Positions 40,586 to 50,032 of a stretch of DNA of 64,000 bases are shown one piece after another. The stretch covers positions 12,944 to 76,943 of the forward strand of contig JAJYNP010000318.1 in the NCBI GenBank assembly GCA_021786265.1, written 5' to 3'. Both the position numbers and the translations under genes were made by a program. Under the pieces are notes generated by a model. The model did not search any database and was not told the origin of the DNA. It was given only the letters and a program-made list of their open reading frames with translations. The stretch comes from Chloroflexota bacterium (GTDB lineage Bacteria; Chloroflexota; Limnocylindria; Limnocylindrales; CSP1-4). Every line of letters begins with the position of its first letter. Positions within the stretch are counted from its first letter, which is position 1.

Positions 40586-43500
40586 GTGCTGCGCGAGGCG
40601 GCGGGCGGCACCGGTCGACAGCCGCACGCGCGGTTCCCGGTCCCGCCCGGGCGAGCGGCGTCCCGTGCGGCCGCCATCCGACCGGTCGAGCTCCGCACCG
40701 AAGGCCGCCTCGATCCGACCGGTATCGGGACGGCGGAACCGCGATTCTCGTGGAAGCTGGCGGCCAGGCCGGGACTGCGCGGGATCCGCCAGGCGGCGTG
40801 CCAGATCGAGGTCGCGTGCGAAGCCATGGGCCCGCTGTGGGACAGCGGACAGGTACCCTCGTCCACTCCCTGGCTCACGTACGGGGGCCCGGCTCTCGGC
40901 TCTCGCCGCCGCTGCAGCTGGCGAGTCAGGGTCTGGGACGGCGATGGGCGCGTTTCGGCCTGGAGCGAGCGCGCCACGTTCGAGACCGGATTGCTCGGGG
41001 AGGGCGACTGGCAGGCGTCGTGGATCGCCGCCGCGCAGCCCGCCGCGGACGCACGGCTGCACTTCCTCGGCGTGTCGCGCATCTGGTTGCCGTCCCGCCT
41101 CGGCGCGGCCACACGGGCGGCCTTTCGCCACCGGTTCACGCTGGAAGCCGGCGGGATCGCCTCGGCCCGGCTGCAGGCCGCCGGCGGTGCCGTCACGGCA
41201 TGGATCAACGGCGTTCCGGTCGGCTCGTCACCGCCGGATGCCACGCTCGACGTCGACGTGGCCAGCGTCATCGCGCCGGGCGAGAACGTGCTGGCGCTCG
41301 AGGCGCGGCCGTCGCCGGGGGCCCCGTCCGGGCTGATCGGCGCGCTCGTGGTCGCGGACCGGCGCGGCGTGGTGCACTGCTTCGGGAGTGACGACAGCTG
41401 GTCGTGCGCCAGCCAGCCACCCGAGGGGTGGCACGCGACCGACTGCGACGACTCCATGTGGCCGCTCGCCGCCGCGGTGGCCCGATGGGGCGACCCGCCC
41501 TGGGGCCGCCAGCCGGCCGTCACCCGGCCCGTGCAGCTGCTCCGACGACGGTTCCGCATCTCGCGGCGGGTCCGCCAGGCGCGCCTGTACGCCACTGCGC
41601 TTGGCGTGTACGAGCTGTACCTGAACGGCGTCCGGGTGTCGGATGAGTGCCTGGCGCCGGGATGGACCGACTACCGGCGGCGCGTCGAGTACCAGGCTCA
41701 CGACGTGACCGCGCTCCTGTCGGGCGGCGAGAACGTGCTCGGCGCGGCGCTGGGCGACGGATGGTACGCGGGGCACGTCGCCCTGTGGGGACCCGGCCGC
41801 TACGGCCGTGAACCGCTGTTCTCGTGCCAGCTCGAGGTGGTCCTCGAGGACGGCACGCGGCAGCTGATCGCAAGCGATGGCGAGTGGCAGGCGTCCGAGG
41901 GAGCGATCCGCTACGCCGACCTGCTCATGGGCCAGACGATCGACCACCGGTGCGCCGATCCGGCCTGGAGCCCGGTCACCGCGGCCGAGCCCTGGGGGCC
42001 GGTTCGGGTGAGCGACCTGCGCCTGTGTCCGGTCGCCCGCCAGGGACCGCCCATCCGCGTCATGGAAGAACGTCGACCGCTGCGGGTCGACCAGCGCGAC
42101 GACGGGAGCGTCCTGGTCGACATGGGCCAGAACATGGTGGGATGGATCCGGCTTGCCGCGCATGGCCCGAGGGGGCGGCGGATCACGGCGCGCTACGCCG
42201 AGGCGCTCGACCCGGACGGCGGCATCTACCGCTCGAACCTGCGCTCTGCCCAGGCCACCGACGAGTTCATCCTGGGCGGCGAGGGCGAGGAGGTCTTCGA
42301 GCCGCGGTTCACCTATCACGGGTTCCGCTACGTCGAGATCGCCGGTTACCCGGGCGCCCTGCCGGTCGAAGCGATCACGGGCTGCGTGGTCCACGCCGAC
42401 ATGCGCGTCACCGGCGGGTTCGAGTGCTCCCGCGCGGACCTGAACCGGCTCCAGCAGAACATCGTCTGGAGCCAGCGCGGCAACTTCCTGACCGTGCCCA
42501 CCGACTGCCCCCAACGTGACGAGCGCCTCGGCTGGACCGGCGACGCCCAGGTCTTCTGCGCCACCGCAATGTTCAACATGGACGTGCAGCGGTTCTTCGA
42601 AAAGTGGCTGGAAGACGTGCTCGATGCCCAGCTCCCGAACGGGGCCATCCCCGACGTGGTGCCCGAGATCGCGGAGATCGGCGCCGGGGCCGCGGGGTGG
42701 GGCGACGCGGTGGTGATCGTCCCGTGGACCATGTACCGCCTCTACGGCGACCGGCGGGCCGCCGAGCGGGCGCTCCCCGCCATTCGGCGCTGGCTGGATT
42801 ACCTCACCGAGACGAGCGACGACCTGGTCCGGCCGTCCAGCGGCTACGGCGACTGGCTCTCGGTGGACGCGGAGACGCCCAAGGACCTGGTCGGGACGGC
42901 CTACTTCGCGTACAGCGCCCGCCTGGCCGCGGAGCTCGCGCGCGCCCTGGACCTCGAGGGCGACGCCGTCGCGTACGAACGGCTGTTCGAGGGCGTTCGC
43001 CGAGCGTTCAGGCGACGGTTCGTGCGGGGCGGGGGGAGGCTGGTCAGCGACACGCAGGCGGCCAGCGTGGTGGCGCTCCACGCAGGGCTCCTCGAGCCCC
43101 ACGAGGTCCAGCCGGTCGCCGCTCGACTCGTTGCCGACCTCCGGAGCCGGAACTGGCACCTCTCGACGGGGTTCCTCGGTACGCCCTGGCTGCTGCCGAC
43201 GCTCGCGGAGCACGGCCACCTGGACGTCGCGTACCGCCTGCTCCTCCAGGACACCTACCCCTCCTGGCTGTACCAGGTCGGCCAGGGGGCCACGACGATG
43301 TGGGAGCGCTGGGACACCTTCACCGACGGCAAGGGGTTCCACACCAGCGAGACGACGGCCGGGATCTGGACGGACGTGATGAACTCCCTGAACCACTACG
43401 CGTACGGGTCGGTCGGGGCGTTCATGTACGAGCACCTGGGCGGCCTGCGCGCCTCCGGGCCCGGATACGAGACGGTGAGGATCGATCCGCGGCCGGCGCC

Positions 43501-43813
43501 GGGCGTCGCCTGGGCTCGCACCTGGGTCGAGTCGGTGCGCGGAAGGATCGAGTGCCGCTGGCGAGCCGGGCGGACGGGGCTCCGGCTCGACCTCCTGGTC
43601 CCGCCGGGGGTCACGGCCGAGGTGGTCCTGCCCGCGCGCGCCGCAGAGATCGAGGAAAGGGCATCACCTCTCGCCGGCGCTCGAGGAGTGATGGCGATCC
43701 GGGAAGCCGGTGGGGACACGGTGGTGGTCATCGGCTCGGGACGTTACCGGTTCCGCACTCGCGGCGGCGGCGCCCCCTCGGCGCACGCGGGCCGTCGTCA
43801 CACGTCCGGCTGA
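40586..43813 (+). CDS. Alpha-L-rhamnosidase (GH78)
   Basis: Removes terminal alpha-L-rhamnose from plant glycosides or rhamnogalacturonan fragments. The 1075-residue chain shows the GH78 order: N-terminal beta-sandwich (PVELRTEGRLDPTGIGTAEPRFSWKL in parts), a second beta domain with LYATALGVYELYLNG, the (alpha/alpha)6 barrel, and a C-terminal beta domain. The general-acid region CPQRDERLGWTGDAQVF is at about residue 640, and the second catalytic Glu is in TTMWERWDTF at about 905. No signal peptide is seen after GTG 40586 (GGAG at 40572-40575), so it is probably cytoplasmic and acts on imported oligosaccharides. Convergent with lutC. Confidence 0.94.
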   Translation: MLREAAGGTGRQPHARFPVPPGRAASRAAAIRPVELRTEGRLDPTGIGTAEPRFSWKLAARPGLRGIRQAACQIEVACEAMGPLWDSGQVPSSTPWLTYGGPALGSRRRCSWRVRVWDGDGRVSAWSERATFETGLLGEGDWQASWIAAAQPAADARLHFLGVSRIWLPSRLGAATRAAFRHRFTLEAGGIASARLQAAGGAVTAWINGVPVGSSPPDATLDVDVASVIAPGENVLALEARPSPGAPSGLIGALVVADRRGVVHCFGSDDSWSCASQPPEGWHATDCDDSMWPLAAAVARWGDPPWGRQPAVTRPVQLLRRRFRISRRVRQARLYATALGVYELYLNGVRVSDECLAPGWTDYRRRVEYQAHDVTALLSGGENVLGAALGDGWYAGHVALWGPGRYGREPLFSCQLEVVLEDGTRQLIASDGEWQASEGAIRYADLLMGQTIDHRCADPAWSPVTAAEPWGPVRVSDLRLCPVARQGPPIRVMEERRPLRVDQRDDGSVLVDMGQNMVGWIRLAAHGPRGRRITARYAEALDPDGGIYRSNLRSAQATDEFILGGEGEEVFEPRFTYHGFRYVEIAGYPGALPVEAITGCVVHADMRVTGGFECSRADLNRLQQNIVWSQRGNFLTVPTDCPQRDERLGWTGDAQVFCATAMFNMDVQRFFEKWLEDVLDAQLPNGAIPDVVPEIAEIGAGAAGWGDAVVIVPWTMYRLYGDRRAAERALPAIRRWLDYLTETSDDLVRPSSGYGDWLSVDAETPKDLVGTAYFAYSARLAAELARALDLEGDAVAYERLFEGVRRAFRRRFVRGGGRLVSDTQAASVVALHAGLLEPHEVQPVAARLVADLRSRNWHLSTGFLGTPWLLPTLAEHGHLDVAYRLLLQDTYPSWLYQVGQGATTMWERWDTFTDGKGFHTSETTAGIWTDVMNSLNHYAYGSVGAFMYEHLGGLRASGPGYETVRIDPRPAPGVAWARTWVESVRGRIECRWRAGRTGLRLDLLVPPGVTAEVVLPARAAEIEERASPLAGARGVMAIREAGGDTVVVIGSGRYRFRTRGGGAPSAHAGRRHTSG

Positions 43814-43835
43814 CGGTCGCCGCCGGGTCGCTGCG

Positions 43836-44498
43836 TCACCCGCGCGACGCCACCTCGACCAGGATGACGTCCAGGACGCGGGGACCGTGGACGCCCTCCA
43901 CGCGGCTCAGCTCGATGTCGCTGGTCGCCGAGGGACCGCTGATCCAGGTCAGGGGGCGGGACGGCAGCACGCGTGCCACGGCCTCCGGCACGGTCCCCGC
44001 AACCTGGTCCGAGCGAACCACGCACAGGTGGTAATCGGGCAGGAGGCTCAGGGCCCGGCGGCCCTGGCCGGGACCGCCGTCGAGCACGATGGTGCCGGTC
44101 TCGGCGATGGCCACCGTGCAGCCCGTGATGACGCCGTCCGCACCGTCGAGCTCGTGCACGGAGAGCGGCGGCTCGTCGTCGAGCCGGTCGATGTCGCTCG
44201 CCGCGAGCCAGACGTCCGGGATTCCCCGGGGGACGACCAGGCGCCGCACGCCGCGTGCGGACAGGATCCCGTCGACCGCCTCGGCCAGGGCTTCGGGGGT
44301 CGTCCGATGAACGGTCGCCCGATAGTCCGAAACGCGCCCGGCGAAGAGATCTGCGACATCCGCGCCCGACCCGGGAGCCTGGCGATAGTCCCGGGGAATC
44401 GGGGCCGCCGGAGGGCGATCGCGGAGTGCGCCGTCAACGCGACGCAGGATCTCGCTGCGAGCATCGTCCGAGCTGCGCGGTGCCGAGCCGTCGCTCAC
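43836..44498 (-). CDS. lutC: Lactate utilisation protein C
   Basis: The LUD-domain subunit of the LutABC L-lactate dehydrogenase complex. At 220 residues it has the family's DAVDGIL..VRRLVVPRGIPDVWL-like strand, GCTVAIAETGTIVLDGG and LSLLPDYHLCVVRSDQVAGTVPEA. The GTG at 44498 overlaps the lutB stop (GTGA); the open frame upstream lies inside lutB and is not used. Last gene of the aldolase-lutABC operon. Confidence 0.92.
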   Translation of the reverse strand: MSDGSAPRSSDDARSEILRRVDGALRDRPPAAPIPRDYRQAPGSGADVADLFAGRVSDYRATVHRTTPEALAEAVDGILSARGVRRLVVPRGIPDVWLAASDIDRLDDEPPLSVHELDGADGVITGCTVAIAETGTIVLDGGPGQGRRALSLLPDYHLCVVRSDQVAGTVPEAVARVLPSRPLTWISGPSATSDIELSRVEGVHGPRVLDVILVEVASRG

Positions 44499-46066
44499 CG
44501 GGCACCATCCCCGCGCGGCGCAGCACCGCCGCCCGCTCCTGGCCGTCGACCACCGCGCGTGCGCCGCCACCATGCCCGGAACGACTCACGGGCCGGCGCC
44601 CTGAGGTCGCGCGCCCCGAACCAGGCAGAGACGGGCCAGGGGCCGCGCACCGCACCGATCCTCCCGCGCCGGCCGGCGAGCCGGCCCGCCAGCGCGGCGG
44701 CCCGCTCGGCCGTCGACAGTCGCTGCGGCCGCTGCAGGACCCACCCGGCAGACCTGAGCAGGGCCTCATCAGGGGCCGGCAGGCCGGGCGTTGCCGCGTG
44801 CTGGCGCACCACCTGTGCACGCAGGTGCACGAGGACCTCGGGGATGTCGATGCGGACCGGGCACACCTCGAAGCACGACCCGCACAGCGAGGAGGCGTAG
44901 GGAAGCGACGCCGTCTGGGCGTCGACCGGGTGCCGCGCGATGCCGCGCAGCTGGGGCGTCAGGATCGCGCCGATCGGCCCCGGGTAGACCGACCCGTAGG
45001 CGCGCCCCCCCACGCGCTCGTACACCGGGCACACGTTGAGGCATGCCGAGCAGCGGATGCAGCGGAGCGCCTGCCGGCCCACCGGATCGGACAGCACGTC
45101 GGTTCGCCCGTTGTCGAGCAGCACGAGGTGGAACGCCTGCGGTCCGTCGCCCGGCGTGACGCCCGTCCACATCGACGTGTAGGGGTTCATCCGCTCCGCG
45201 GTGGCCGAGCGCGGCAGCAGCTGGAGGAAGACCTCGAGGTCCTGCCAGCGCGGCAGGAGCTTCTCGATGCCGAGCACCGTGATGAGGACCTCGGGGAGCG
45301 TCAGGCACATGCGCCCGTTGCCCTCCGACTCGACCACGACCACCGTGCCCGTCTCGGCGACTGCGAAGTTGCCCCCCGAGATGGCCACGCGCGCCCGCAG
45401 GAACTTCTCGCGCAGATGCAGGCGCGCCGCCTCCGCCAGCTCTCGCGGCTCGTCGGACAGGCCCTCCGGCGCAGGGCGCCCGACCAGGGCCATCTCCCAG
45501 CGGAAGATGTCGCGGATCTCGGAGCGGTTGCGATGGATGGCGGGCACCAGGATGTGCGAGGGCAGATCGTGCCCGAGCTGGACGATCATCTCCGCGAGGT
45601 CGGTTTCCCACACGTCGATTCCCGCGGCGGCGAGCGCCTCGTTGAGTTCGATCTCCTGGGTGGCCATCGACTTGACCTTCACGACCTCGGTCGCCCCGTG
45701 CTCGCGCACGATCCCGGCGACGATGGTGTTGGCCTCGGCGGCGTCGCGGGCCCAGTGGACCGTGCCCCCGGCGGCGGTGACGGCCGCCTCGAGCTGGACG
45801 AGCAGCGCGGGCAGGTTGCGGAGCACCTCGTCCTTGATGGCGGCGCCTGCGAGCCGGAGCTCCTCCCAGTCGTCGCGCTCGGCCACGACCCGGGCCCGTT
45901 TCTCGCGGATGGTGGCCGTCGCGCGCTGAAGGTTGGCGCGCAGCTGGCGGTCGGCGAGCGCTGCCTGCGCGGCCCGCGGAAACGGTGGCGTGCCGGCGTA
46001 GCTGGGGAACGGCACGAAGGCCCGATGTCCGCCGCCGGTGCCGCCCGGGTCGCGCGGCGCCGTCAC
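44495..46066 (-). CDS. lutB: Lactate utilisation iron-sulfur protein B
   Basis: A 523-residue protein combining an N-terminal LUD domain (ISGGNFAVAETGTVVVVESEGNGR) with a ferredoxin-type domain carrying two [4Fe-4S] motifs, CIRCSACLNVCPVY and CGSCFEVCPV, and a C-terminal Arg-rich tail. It relays electrons in the LutABC complex. Start GTG 46066 overlaps the lutA stop. Length and motif order are normal for LutB. Confidence 0.95.
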   Translation of the reverse strand: MTAPRDPGGTGGGHRAFVPFPSYAGTPPFPRAAQAALADRQLRANLQRATATIREKRARVVAERDDWEELRLAGAAIKDEVLRNLPALLVQLEAAVTAAGGTVHWARDAAEANTIVAGIVREHGATEVVKVKSMATQEIELNEALAAAGIDVWETDLAEMIVQLGHDLPSHILVPAIHRNRSEIRDIFRWEMALVGRPAPEGLSDEPRELAEAARLHLREKFLRARVAISGGNFAVAETGTVVVVESEGNGRMCLTLPEVLITVLGIEKLLPRWQDLEVFLQLLPRSATAERMNPYTSMWTGVTPGDGPQAFHLVLLDNGRTDVLSDPVGRQALRCIRCSACLNVCPVYERVGGRAYGSVYPGPIGAILTPQLRGIARHPVDAQTASLPYASSLCGSCFEVCPVRIDIPEVLVHLRAQVVRQHAATPGLPAPDEALLRSAGWVLQRPQRLSTAERAAALAGRLAGRRGRIGAVRGPWPVSAWFGARDLRAPARESFRAWWRRTRGGRRPGAGGGAAPRGDGAR

Positions 46067-46812
46067 CGTGGTTCCTCCGGCCCGGCGAGGATCTCCGCCA
46101 TGTGCATGACGCGCACGGCCGAGCCCTGCCGCGAGAGCAGGCCCCCGATGTGCATCAGGCAGGACGTGTCGGCCGCGGTCAGCACCTCGGCGCCCGAGGC
46201 GGTGACGTCACGGATCTTGTCGAGTCCCATGGCGACCGAGGTGTCGGCGTTCTTCACGGCGAACGTGCCACCGAAGCCGCAGCACGTATCCGCGTGCGGC
46301 AGGTCGACGAGCGTGATCCCCTCGACCGCGGCGAGCAGCCGTTCCGGGCGATCGCCGACGCCGAGCAGCCGTCTCGAGTGGCAGGTGGGATGGAACGCGA
46401 CGGTGTGCGGGAACCGGGCGCCCACGTCGGTGATGCCGAGGACGTCGACGAGGAACTCGCTGAGCTCGTGGACGCGTGGGGCCACCTCCGCCACCTGCCC
46501 TGGCAGCGCCGGTCCGGCGCCCGTATCCGCGGCCAGGCGCGCGATCGTGGCGTGATAGTGCCGCACCATCGAGGCACACGATGACGAGGGCGTGACCACT
46601 GCGTCGTACCCCGCGAAGGCCCGGACGAACTGCTGCACGAGCGGCACGCAGGCGTCCCGGTAGCCGGTGTTGAAGTGCATCTGGCCGCAGCAGGTCTGCC
46701 CGGCGGGGAACTCGACGTCCTGGCCGAGCCGGCGGAGCAGCCGGACCACGGCCCGCCCGACCTCTGGGAACAGGAGGTCGTTGTAGCAGGCGACGAACAG
46801 CGCCACCCTCAT
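46063..46812 (-). CDS. lutA: Lactate utilisation protein A (CCG-domain subunit)
   Basis: A 249-residue cysteine-rich (CCG) protein related to glycolate-oxidase GlcF and heterodisulfide reductase subunits. The two Cys-rich motifs appear as TCCGQMHFNTG and TCCGFGGTFAVKN, with further Cys in SSSCASM and HPTCHSRR. It is the first lut gene, 66 bp after the bifunctional aldolase, and takes lactate made by that enzyme's dehydrogenase part onward to pyruvate. Confidence 0.95.
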   Translation of the reverse strand: MRVALFVACYNDLLFPEVGRAVVRLLRRLGQDVEFPAGQTCCGQMHFNTGYRDACVPLVQQFVRAFAGYDAVVTPSSSCASMVRHYHATIARLAADTGAGPALPGQVAEVAPRVHELSEFLVDVLGITDVGARFPHTVAFHPTCHSRRLLGVGDRPERLLAAVEGITLVDLPHADTCCGFGGTFAVKNADTSVAMGLDKIRDVTASGAEVLTAADTSCLMHIGGLLSRQGSAVRVMHMAEILAGPEEPR

Positions 46813-46878
46813 GGCGGCCTCCGGTCCCGGCTGACGTCCGGCGTGGTCACGACGGATCGATCGAGCCGGGGACGGCGA

Positions 46879-48957
46879 TCATCGCAGGAACGCCTGGGCG
46901 ACGCCCGCATCAACGGGGATGTGCAGCCCGGTGGTGAGGCTCAGATCGCCGCCCACCAGCGCGAACACCGCGGCCGCGACGTGCTCGGGCAGCACCTCGT
47001 GCTTCAGCAGCGTCCGCTGCGCGTAGAACTCGCCGAGCTTCTCCTCCGGCACCCCGTACACCGCGGCCCGCTCGGCGCCCCAGCCTCCGGCGAAGATCCC
47101 GGAGCCACGCACCACTCCGTCGGGGTTCACGCCGTTGACGCGGATCCCGTACTGGCCGAGCTCGGCCGCGAGCAGCCGCACCTGGTGCGCCTGGTCGGCC
47201 TTCGCCGCGCCGTAGGCGACGTTGTTGGGCCCGGCCACGAACGCGTTCTTGCTGACGATATAGACGATGTCGCCGCCGACGTGCTGCTCGGTCATGATCC
47301 GGGCGGCCTCCCGCGAGACCAGGAACGAGCCCCGCGCCATGACGTCGTGCTGCAGGTCCCAGTCCGCCGCGCTCGTCTCGAGGAGGGACCGCGACAGCGA
47401 CAGGCCCGCGTTGTTGACCACGAGGTCCACGCCGCCGAACGCGAGCACGGCGCGCCGGAACGCCTCCACGACCTGCTCCTCGTCGGTGACGTCGGCCGTC
47501 ACCGCGATCGCCGTGTCCGCTCCGCCCAGCTCGCCCGCGACCACCCGGGCACTCTCGCCGTCGATGTCGGCGACCACGACGCACGCGCCCTCCGCCGCCA
47601 GCCGGTGGGCGATCGCGCGACCGATTCCGGAGCCGGCGCCGGTGACCAGCGCGATGCGGGAGGCCAGTGGTTTCGGCTTCGGCAGCCGGGCGAGCTTGGC
47701 CTCTTCGAGCGCCCAGTACTCGATGCGGAACTTCTCCGACTCGGGGATGGGCGCGTAGGTCGAGAGCGCCTCGGCGCCGCGCATCACGTTGATCGCGTTG
47801 ACGTAGAACTCGCCCGCGACCCGGGCGGTCTGCTCGTTGGCTCCGAAGCTGAACATGCCGACGCCGGGCACGAGCACGATGGCGGGGTCGGCGCCGCGCA
47901 TCCGGGGGCTGTCGGGGGCCGCGTGGCGCTGGTAGTACGCGCGGTAGTCCTCGCGGTACGCGGCATGGAGCTCCCTGAGACGGCTGACGACCTCCTCGAG
48001 CGGCGCGTCCCCCGGCAGGTCGAGCAGGAGCGGGCGGACCTTCGTGCGCAGGAAGTGATCCGGGCACGAGGTGCCCAGTGCCGCCAGCTGTGGCGCCTTC
48101 GCCCGGGACAGGAAGTCGAGGACCACGCCGGCGTCGGTGTAGTGGCCCACCTGGGGCCGGTCGGTCGAGACCAGGCCGCGGATGACCGGGAAGAGTGCGG
48201 CGGCCCGCAGGTGCCGCTCGCGCTCGGGGAGCGGTCCCCGCCCGTCGACCACCGGACCGAACGGCTCCGGCCGGCCGTGCTCGTCGATGTAGCGCTGCGC
48301 CGTGGCGATGATCTCCAGCGAGTTCCCCTCGCACTCCTCGGAGGTCTCGCCCCAGGCCGTGATCCCATGGCCGCCCAGGATCACGCCGATCGTCCCGGGC
48401 CGCTCGCGGCGGATGGCGGCCGTGTCGAGCCCGAGCTGGAACCCCGGGCGGCGCCAGGGGACCCAGGCCACGCGGTCGCCGAAGCACGCGGCGGTAAGGG
48501 TCTCGCCGTCGGCGGCCGTGGCGAACGCGATGCCGGAGTCCGGGTGCAGGTGGTCCACGTGCGGGGCGCCGACCAGCGCGTGCGTCGGCGTGTCGATCGA
48601 CGGGGCGGCGCCTCCCCGGCCGTGGAGGCAGTAGTCGAAGGCGGCGACCATCTCGTCTTCGCGCTCCACGCCGGGGTAGACGTCGACCAGCGCGCGGAGG
48701 CGGTCCATGCGGAGCACGGCCAGGCCGTTCTCGGTGAGCGTTCCGAGGTCGCCGCCGGATCCCTTGACCCACATGAGCTCAACGGGCTGCCCGGTGGCGG
48801 GATCGACGGCCGTGCCCTTGACCGAGGTGTTGCCGCCCGCGTAGTTGGTGTTCCGAGGATCGGCGCCCAGGCGATGGGAGCGTTCCAGGAGCTCGCGCAC
48901 CTGCGGAGGCGTTCTCCGCTCGCTGGCATCCGCACGCGGGTTCGTCATCGTGGTCAA
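46879..48957 (-). CDS. Bifunctional rhamnulose-1-phosphate aldolase/short-chain dehydrogenase
   Basis: A 692-residue two-domain enzyme. Residues about 1-420 form a class II aldolase (RhaE-like) with GGNTSVKG, KGSGGDLGTL, HLHPDSGIAFATA and GGHGITAWG (metal His residues). Residues about 430-692 are a short-chain dehydrogenase with the Rossmann motif TGAGSGIGRA, NNAG and the YGAAK active site. It makes DHAP and L-lactaldehyde, and the second domain oxidises lactaldehyde to lactate. I retain TTG 48957 since GGAGG is seven bases upstream; ATG 48948 is an alternative. It heads the lutABC operon and diverges from the DeoR gene. A separate RhaD exists at 58.0 kb. Confidence 0.94.
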   Translation of the reverse strand: MTTMTNPRADASERRTPPQVRELLERSHRLGADPRNTNYAGGNTSVKGTAVDPATGQPVELMWVKGSGGDLGTLTENGLAVLRMDRLRALVDVYPGVEREDEMVAAFDYCLHGRGGAAPSIDTPTHALVGAPHVDHLHPDSGIAFATAADGETLTAACFGDRVAWVPWRRPGFQLGLDTAAIRRERPGTIGVILGGHGITAWGETSEECEGNSLEIIATAQRYIDEHGRPEPFGPVVDGRGPLPERERHLRAAALFPVIRGLVSTDRPQVGHYTDAGVVLDFLSRAKAPQLAALGTSCPDHFLRTKVRPLLLDLPGDAPLEEVVSRLRELHAAYREDYRAYYQRHAAPDSPRMRGADPAIVLVPGVGMFSFGANEQTARVAGEFYVNAINVMRGAEALSTYAPIPESEKFRIEYWALEEAKLARLPKPKPLASRIALVTGAGSGIGRAIAHRLAAEGACVVVADIDGESARVVAGELGGADTAIAVTADVTDEEQVVEAFRRAVLAFGGVDLVVNNAGLSLSRSLLETSAADWDLQHDVMARGSFLVSREAARIMTEQHVGGDIVYIVSKNAFVAGPNNVAYGAAKADQAHQVRLLAAELGQYGIRVNGVNPDGVVRGSGIFAGGWGAERAAVYGVPEEKLGEFYAQRTLLKHEVLPEHVAAAVFALVGGDLSLTTGLHIPVDAGVAQAFLR

Positions 48958-49076
48958 GGGTCTGCCTCCAGCCCGTCGATGCGTGCCTCTGTGCCGCCGG
49001 CGGCACGCGCACGCGCAGTGTCCGGACGAACGATAGCACGCACGCGCCCACTTTTGGATGGTTTCGAATCATTGTG

Positions 49077-49105
49077 TTGACACCACGGATTGCTGCCGGT
49101 ATTGT
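49077..49105 (+). promoter_or_regulatory. Promoter of the DeoR-ABC rhamnose operon
   Basis: TTGACA (49077-49082) and TATTGT (49100-49105) are 17 bp apart, the best sigma-70-type promoter in the window. It lies 58 bp before the DeoR GTG. The upstream TTTCGAATCATTGTG stretch (about 49060-49075) could contain the operator shared with the divergent aldolase operon. Confidence 0.7.
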
Positions 49106-49162
49106 CGCCCGACGAAAAGCCTCTCGTAATGATCCGCAGACCGGTTTCGCGCGGGGTGAGGT

Positions 49163-50032
49163 GTGGCGAAGGCACAGGCCGCGGTCGCTGACGAGTTCGC
49201 GAGAGAGCGACAGCATCGGATCGCACGCGTCGTCGAGGAGTACGGGCGCGCCCGGGTCGCCGATCTCGCCGCGCAGTTCGGCGTGTCGGCGGTCACGATC
49301 CGGAAGGACCTGGCGCGCCTGGAGCAGGAGCACCGCCTGATCCGGGCCCACGGCGGGGCGGTGGCGGTGGGCCGTGCCCGGCCGGAGAGCGCCTTCGCGA
49401 TCCGCGAACGCCTGCAGCAGGACGAGAAGTCGTCGATCGCCACGGCGGCCGCATCCCTCATCCACGACGGCGAGGCGGTCGTCCTCGACGCGAGCACGAC
49501 CGCGCTGTACGTCGCTCGCGCCCTGAAGGCGAGGGGTGGCTGGACGCACCTGACGGTCGTCACGAACGGACTCCGCATCGCCGAGGAGCTGGCCGGCTAC
49601 CCCGGTGTGAGCGTGCTGATGCTGGGCGGATGGGTGCGCCACGAGGCGTTCTCCCTGGTGGGAGGGCTCGGCGACGGGGTCTTCAAGCGCATCAACGTCC
49701 AGAAGGCCATCGTCGGCGCAGCCGGCTTCACGCTCGAATCCGGCCTCAGCGACGCGACCGAGGAGGAGGCGCAGATCAAGCGAGCCATGGTCGGGGCCGG
49801 GCGCGAAGTGTTCGCGATCATCGATCACACGAAGTGGGGACGCGCCTCGTTCGCGACGTTCTGTCGCACCGAACGGATCACCTGCGTCCTCAGCGACCCC
49901 GGTGCTCCCCCGGAGATGGTCGCGGAGCTGCGCGCGTCCGGGATCGACGTCCGGCTCGTCGCCGGCCAGTCCCACGGCGATGTCCGGACGGCCGACCGTC
50001 CCGCCGTGGCGACCGCGGAGCGGCCGGCATGA
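49163..50032 (+). CDS. DeoR-family transcriptional regulator
   Basis: A 289-residue regulator with an N-terminal DeoR helix-turn-helix (RIARVVEEYGRARVADLAAQFGVSAVTIRKDLARLE in parts) and a C-terminal sugar-phosphate sensor domain (SLIHDGEAVVLDASTTA, VTNGLRIAEEL, MLGGWVRHEAFSLVGGL). Rhamnose-operon repressors of this type sense rhamnulose-1-phosphate or a related phosphate. GTG start at 49163. Its stop overlaps the transporter ATPase (ATGA), making it the first gene of the importer-catabolism operon and neighbour to the divergent aldolase-lut operon. Confidence 0.93.
   Translation: MAKAQAAVADEFARERQHRIARVVEEYGRARVADLAAQFGVSAVTIRKDLARLEQEHRLIRAHGGAVAVGRARPESAFAIRERLQQDEKSSIATAAASLIHDGEAVVLDASTTALYVARALKARGGWTHLTVVTNGLRIAEELAGYPGVSVLMLGGWVRHEAFSLVGGLGDGVFKRINVQKAIVGAAGFTLESGLSDATEEEAQIKRAMVGAGREVFAIIDHTKWGRASFATFCRTERITCVLSDPGAPPEMVAELRASGIDVRLVAGQSHGDVRTADRPAVATAERPA

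Noticed and set aside
46675..49080. 801-residue forward ORF antisense to the aldolase-dehydrogenase gene
   Set aside because: High GC keeps antisense frames open; the product is His/Arg/Gly-rich with no motifs, while the minus strand encodes a full two-domain enzyme.
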